A DNA stretch of 64,000 bases from Malachius bipustulatus (lineage: Eukaryota; Arthropoda; Insecta; Coleoptera; Melyridae): contig OU342639.1 of assembly GCA_910589415.1 (NCBI GenBank), forward strand, positions 11,292,268 through 11,356,267, in the 5' to 3' direction. Below, one piece after another: positions 58,930 through 64,000 of this stretch. The position numbers were made by a program, and so were the translations under genes. The notes below the pieces were generated by a model. It was not told the DNA's origin and ran no database searches. It saw only the letters and a program-made list of their open reading frames with translations. Numbering within the stretch: position 1 is the stretch's first letter; every line of letters begins with the position of its first letter.

Positions 58930-61900
58930 TATATTTTGTATATTAAGTTTCTTCACACTGATCTAGAATGATTTTTCTAGATTACATTACCTATTTATAC
59001 ATATTTGAAAAATATTTTTCCCTAGGGTGATCAAAAAAATAATAACAGACAAAAATTAATGTACTCTTTTCAATAGAACATCCTGTATATATTATTAGAT
59101 TTTGATATTCTCTGAGTAATTCCAATAGGTATTGTTTTCACAATTTTGGAGTTTCAATGGAGTACTTTATGAGTTATAAACAAATGAAAATAGGAATTTT
59201 CAAATTTCAAAGCAGTGTAATAAGCGTCAAAATATAGAATCAAAAAACGGCTTACATGATTTAGATGAAGTTTTTATAATGTGATAATTTTCATCGCCCC
59301 GTATAAAAATTTTTCTATCCCAAGTCCCCAAGTGAAATAAAGGCGGCAGACTCCGAGGACAGGATTTTGGCGCAACGTGTAGAGCAGCAGAGAGTGGCGA
59401 TCGATTTATATCAAGTTGAGTCTCATAATGATAGATGGCAGTATTCATGTCATATTTGGCCACATTTTAAAATTCTAAAAGAAAAAGTAATCATCGTTGT
59501 TTTACCCGTTTTATCAGGTCGCTGGATTTTTTCCCTTCAATTAGTAGTTTCGCGAAATAGAGCCTATAAAAGAAGTAGTTTTTAATTTCCAGAAAACAAT
59601 TTTGAGAAAAATTGAATTTAAGAAAATTTAAATTTAAGCCCTGATGAAGGTTTATTATTAGAAACAGGTCGACACTGCTACTACGACAAGAATCTTGGCA
59701 GAATATCCGCTGGATAAATTTTGTAAAAAAATGTTCATTTTGACAGTTTTTCTTGAACTTGGTTAAGCAAATTAAACGACTACAAACAGGATTTACAAAA
59801 TCAAAACGGTTCCTTTCTAGGATCAATCATTTTCAAAAAAGGGTTTATAACTTTTGTTTTGTTACTTTAGATCAGATTTCTGTAGGTGCCGAAATTCCTG
59901 AAAATCTTTTAGACCATAACTCCAGTATAAAGTTGGCACCTCAAAATCAAGCACTCCAAATTAAGATGTGTCTGCATGCAGTATTACTTCGCGAATCCAA
60001 ATATTTATGAAAAAATGGTGCTAACATCCCGCCTCGCCCCATAATGATAGCGCAACAGTTACCGGGAGGTGCGTGGAGCTAAACCCCCTACTCCGGAAAT
60101 ATGGGAAATTATGGATGGAATGGATGGAAATTATGGAATAGTTATGGATTGTCGTCCTTTAAGTTTTTTAAAACTCAGAAAAAGCAGAATTTGTCTCAAT
60201 GGCACCAGAATGGATTTATAGAACTATAATACCTATACTAAAAGAACTTAAAACTTATGTCAAAATTTGGGGTGCCAACTTCATACAGGTCCAGGTTTAT
60301 CTAAAGAAATGCCAAAAGTAAGTCGAAATAGGTACCCCAAGCAACCAAATTTCGATAAAATCGAATCAAAAATAAAGATTTGACTCAATGTTCTTGTTTG
60401 TTAATCGGTCAAATATCAAATCTGATGATGTTTTTTTTAGGATTAGAAACAGTTTCGGTCTTTAAATGAGGGCTGCAGAGCTTATATAACTAAAATTCAT
60501 TCATCACATTTAACCAATCACAATTTAAGACGCCCAATGTTTCGTAAAAATGTCGGCCAGAATATTTTATGTGATAGACTCGCAGAAAGATTGGCAGAAT
60601 CGCCATGTGATGATAAATTTAAATTGAAAGATTGCCTTCTGATAATCTAAAAGGTGATAACCTGGGTCTTGTTTAGGTTAGGATGGCCAGAGCGATTTGT
60701 TGAACTACTTACTTCTACTTGTGGCTAGGATCGATTAATTAAATGGTTTAAACTGATTTTATAAGGTTATTATTATTAACAACAATTAGGAACCGATAAA
60801 GTAAAATAAACTTGAACAGTCATCGCTGGCTTGTTGCTGACGTACGGAATATGGCTTTACGAATTTTTTTGCATCAGTTAACTTAATTTGGTAGCAATTG
60901 ACGGGAACAGGCGAAAATTTAAGTTTTGGCCTCAAAAACGAAAAAAAAGTTACACCAAGACCAAAAAGTCGCTTCTCAGAGACCACTCTGTGGGTGAGAA
61001 AGATAGATGCTAATTTCTACATTTTAAATGACACTCTTGCAACTAAATATTTAGGGTGGGCCGATTTTTTTGCTCGCAAGTGTAAAAACTCAGTGTTCCT
61101 ACAACCCTAAGATCAAAATTTCGGTGAAAATGTTTTTCTCAACTCTTGACACTTTCGTCATTCATATCACTCTTACTTCTTCTCCCATCCTCTAGGTTGA
61201 GAACTGCTGGTTTTGCGTATTCGTATTAGCAATGTGTTGTTGGTTGTTGTGTAGTGTGAGTTGCAACCAAACTGTTTACCTTGTAAAGGGCTGAATTCAG
61301 GATTGTCTTAAATAAATATGCAGATTAGCTCGATTCCATGCTCCTTGCAAGAGAATATACCTACTCCCTTCCCTTTATGTCTTAATGAGATGCTGTGGCA
61401 TTTCGGAAATTAACTCCCGCTGATGCCGTTTCCTGGTATCCTGGTACAAATTTAATTACTCACGGCGTGATATGCTCCTATTATTGATTCTTTCGCTAGT
61501 TTCAATTATCTATTAGCGTGTACTTCATAATTAAGCGACAAAAACGACATTTATGCAAGTAAGTACATGTTATTATGATTCACTAACAGCAGGTTGATTG
61601 TGTATCTTCTGTTTAACACATTAGTTTTCGATATTACGAGACCTAATAAGTGACGCAAATCTTCATCAATACGTCAAGTATCTTTGCAAACAAACAAAAC
61701 TGTTGATTTTCCCGACTTTTATTCGGATTACTCATGCTCTGAATGTGTTTTCCTCGTCGCTGATTAATGTAAGTTGGTGTAATCGTTAATGCGATCTGTG
61801 GAGTTTTAATAGCTGAACATTTTTAAAGGTAAGCTGAGTAAACTTGAAAGCAGTTTAGCTAGATACTAAGGTCACTCTTTGCACCTCTTTTCGGTTCGAA

Positions 61901-62430
61901 AATAGAACAGAAAAAATCGTTACGCACACCACAACTCAGTTTTGGCATGAGTTGTGGCTGCCTGGGGTGTATCCTTTGGTGCAAGCCGAACCCACCGTGT
62001 ATTTTTATTCATTTTTATTAAATTCATAATATGGTTTTAAATTTGAGATATAACTCAATGAGAGAGTGAGAGAGAAAGAGAGAGGAGAATTATTGTGACT
62101 CCCCTTTACGATGTAACATCATCTAAAGCCCAGTCCAAAGAGATGGCTGTTTATTTGTGTTATTTTCATGGGCTGACTTCACTGGCTTTATAATACACAC
62201 ACAGACAATGGTAGAACCCGAGACCTCGTTGGTAATAATTGCGCTACAAAAATATTCCTATAACGCCACGTTTAATGTTCCCTTGGGGTCATTGAAGATG
62301 AGGAAGTTTTGTGGTGCAGGCACGTCATCGCGAGTTAGACCATCAGGCTGGATCTAGATCTAGAGTTGGGCGGTCTTGCGTAGTATTCCGTGGAAGTCTT
62401 CCTCTTCAGTCAGTGCCAAAATTGAGGTGC
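58930..62430. other. No gene seen; old repeat fragments
   Basis: Contains a fragment related to the 1564-type MITE interior (TATGAGTTATAAACAAATGA at 59167) ending near an ATCCTGTATA terminus at 59088, and a GA-rich microsatellite at 62061..62095. The scattered frames have no recognisable domain. Confidence 0.45.
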
Positions 62431-62435
62431 CCGAA

Positions 62436-63240
62436 CAAAAAACCCGACTGGGGGGTAAAAAGCCATAATCGATTGTCCAACGTAGGACCATGTTTTACGA
62501 CCAATTCTCGTTTTTATGATTTTTTTTAATTTTTGGGCCAACTTCACAAGCCGGAAAAAAAGGCGGGCTGGGTGGTAAAACGTACCATTCAATTGCACAT
62601 CGTTAGACTATGTTTTACCACCAACTCATTTTGTTTTACTACTTTTAGAAAAAAAGTTATTGAATAAATAATTTTTACCATAGCCGATACCTATGTGGTT
62701 CTGGTAACTCGGGCCAAGTTTACGTGGGTGGTAAAACCAAAACGATTACTATGGTGGTTAAAAACGTTGTTCAACTTTGTATCAACCCTACATAATATTT
62801 TACCACCCCTTAGTTTTGATTTATCATCGCCAGAATTACCGCCTCCGGTAATGGGAAACGTTTTACCACCCTTTAGTTTTCATTTACAACCCCCAGAATC
62901 ATCGCCTTTATGTGCTTTATGAAATTCGGGCCGACTTTACAAAGTTATAAATACCGGAAGGGCCATTTTCAGGGGGTTAAAACGTTTTATCATTTTCGAC
63001 CAACCAGAGAAAAGCTTTTAGCACTCCTTAGTTTTGATTTACCACCCCCAGTATCGTCGTTAGCAGCTTTCTGGTAAACTTCACAAGTTCGTAAATAGAG
63101 AAAGGTTACTTTCAGGTGATGGAAAAGTTATACCACTTTGTAACAACCCACATAAAGGCCGTGGGCTGTGATACTAGGGGTGGTAAATCAAAACTTAGGG
63201 GTGGTAAAATATTTTCTCGGGTCAGTTAATTCAACACGGA
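62436..63240. mobile_element. Decayed GGTGGTAAAACG element
   Basis: Shares CGATTGTCCAACGTAGGACC, TTGGGCCAACTTCACAAGCC, GGGCTGGGTGGTAAAACGTA and CCGATACCTATGTGG with the elements at 47065..49153. Order and orientation are scrambled and the word TTTTACCACC recurs many times. No end pair could be fixed. Confidence 0.65.
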
Positions 63241-64000
63241 GGGTTATCAGGTTATGCAGATTTTCTGTTAAAATTTAGAGAATATTTAGTAGGTCTCGAG
63301 CGTCGAAATCAAAACGGCAGGTAGCTAACGTGACAAAATGCCTGGTGACTTCACAGAACTTGTCCCCGGGTTCTTGATGGCCCAGAAGACATAATAATGG
63401 TGGAAGGGACGCTCAAGAATGAAGACAGAAGTCTTCTTCTTTCGGTATAAAACTTATTTTGATATTTTTGAAACTAGAGCTAAATAGTTTTGGAACATCC
63501 TAAAGGCCAATTCTAAAAAAAAAAAAGGAAATATTTTATGGACAATTTTATTGTTTTTACAACCGAGATTTTTGGCTTGGTGTGTTCTGACAGTAAGAAC
63601 TTGTGGATTGAAGGCAACCTTTTATGAGGACATCTTCAGTTTTCTTGATCTTGCTTTTATGACAAATGCGTATAAGACCCTGTGGAGAATGGTGGTGATG
63701 CCTTCAATGTAGTGTGGAAATTTCCCTACTGCTGATTACCTTCTTCACTATCGAGATCTTTACTAACAAGATTTGCAGACTCAATGATGATGAGATTTTG
63801 GCACTCCTTAATGGTCTGGCGGAGCACATCCACTATTACTGCACAAATGTAGCTTCGTACGTACCCGCGGCCTCAATCTAAACTAATAGGCGACTCGATC
63901 CTCTTTTCCTCAGAATTCCAAGGGTAATGTTGGAGTTCATCTTATAGTCAGGTTCTCGCCAATCAACCAACTACACCAATTGTAGCGTCATCTGATCTTA
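63241..64000. other. Right edge, no gene seen
   Basis: Less AT-rich than the rest, which could mean a decayed coding element, but none of the frames I read shows a recognisable motif on either strand. Confidence 0.4.

Noticed and set aside
63241..64000. Coding element at the right edge
   Set aside because: Base composition is suggestive, but all frames are broken and no motif could be named.

Overview
The window looks like one stretch of an AT-rich, repeat-laden insect nuclear genome. Spliced genes with short GT..AG-bounded exons, long TA-rich introns, tRNA-derived SINEs, jockey-like and R2-like retrotransposon remains and many foldback DNA transposons with CAGGGTG ends all point that way. 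The proteins recognised are metazoan housekeeping proteins with arthropod features, such as a nicotinamidase carrying an EF-hand pair. A beetle is plausible, but that is a guess; the sequence alone does not settle the order.

Genes, left to right. (1) An EF-hand nicotinamidase (Naam-like), + strand, 90..6580, whose 5' end lies outside the window. (2) ABHD8-type alpha/beta hydrolase, - strand, four exons in 11245..15322, with a decayed R2-like retrotransposon in its first intron. (3) An unrecognised 55-residue two-exon protein, + strand, 21096..23410. (4) A weak candidate for a 72-residue three-exon protein, - strand, 28505..29608. (5) Electron transfer flavoprotein alpha subunit (ETFA), + strand, five exons, 30794..32255. 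(6) A single-exon, C-terminally short Ku80 (XRCC5), - strand, 33051..34607, convergent with ETFA. (7) Ubiquitin-conjugating enzyme UBE2H, + strand, five exons, 37312..42952. The genes are functionally unrelated (NAD salvage, lipid-type hydrolase, mitochondrial beta-oxidation electron transfer, double-strand break repair, ubiquitination); nothing suggests an operon or cluster.

From about 43 kb to the right end I see no host gene. That part is a mosaic of transposons nested in each other. Several insertions can be proved from the sequence: a 3.4 kb hAT-like element at 51124..54551 with a perfect 8-bp duplication; a hAT-like element at 19478..20736 that splits a reverse-transcriptase pseudogene and duplicates 8 bp; a MULE-like element at 56978..58176 with a 10-bp duplication and an interior of tandem repeats; and two foldback MITEs that landed at the same TA-rich point in two copies of one host repeat, a third copy of which is still empty. 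Long near-perfect palindromes (7114..8305, 47937..49153) could form extended RNA hairpins. A three-copy SINE family combines different tRNA-like heads with one shared 3' part.

I found no CRISPR array, no rRNA and no convincing functional tRNA gene. Start and end points of old repeats are approximate, and all family assignments were made by eye from motifs.
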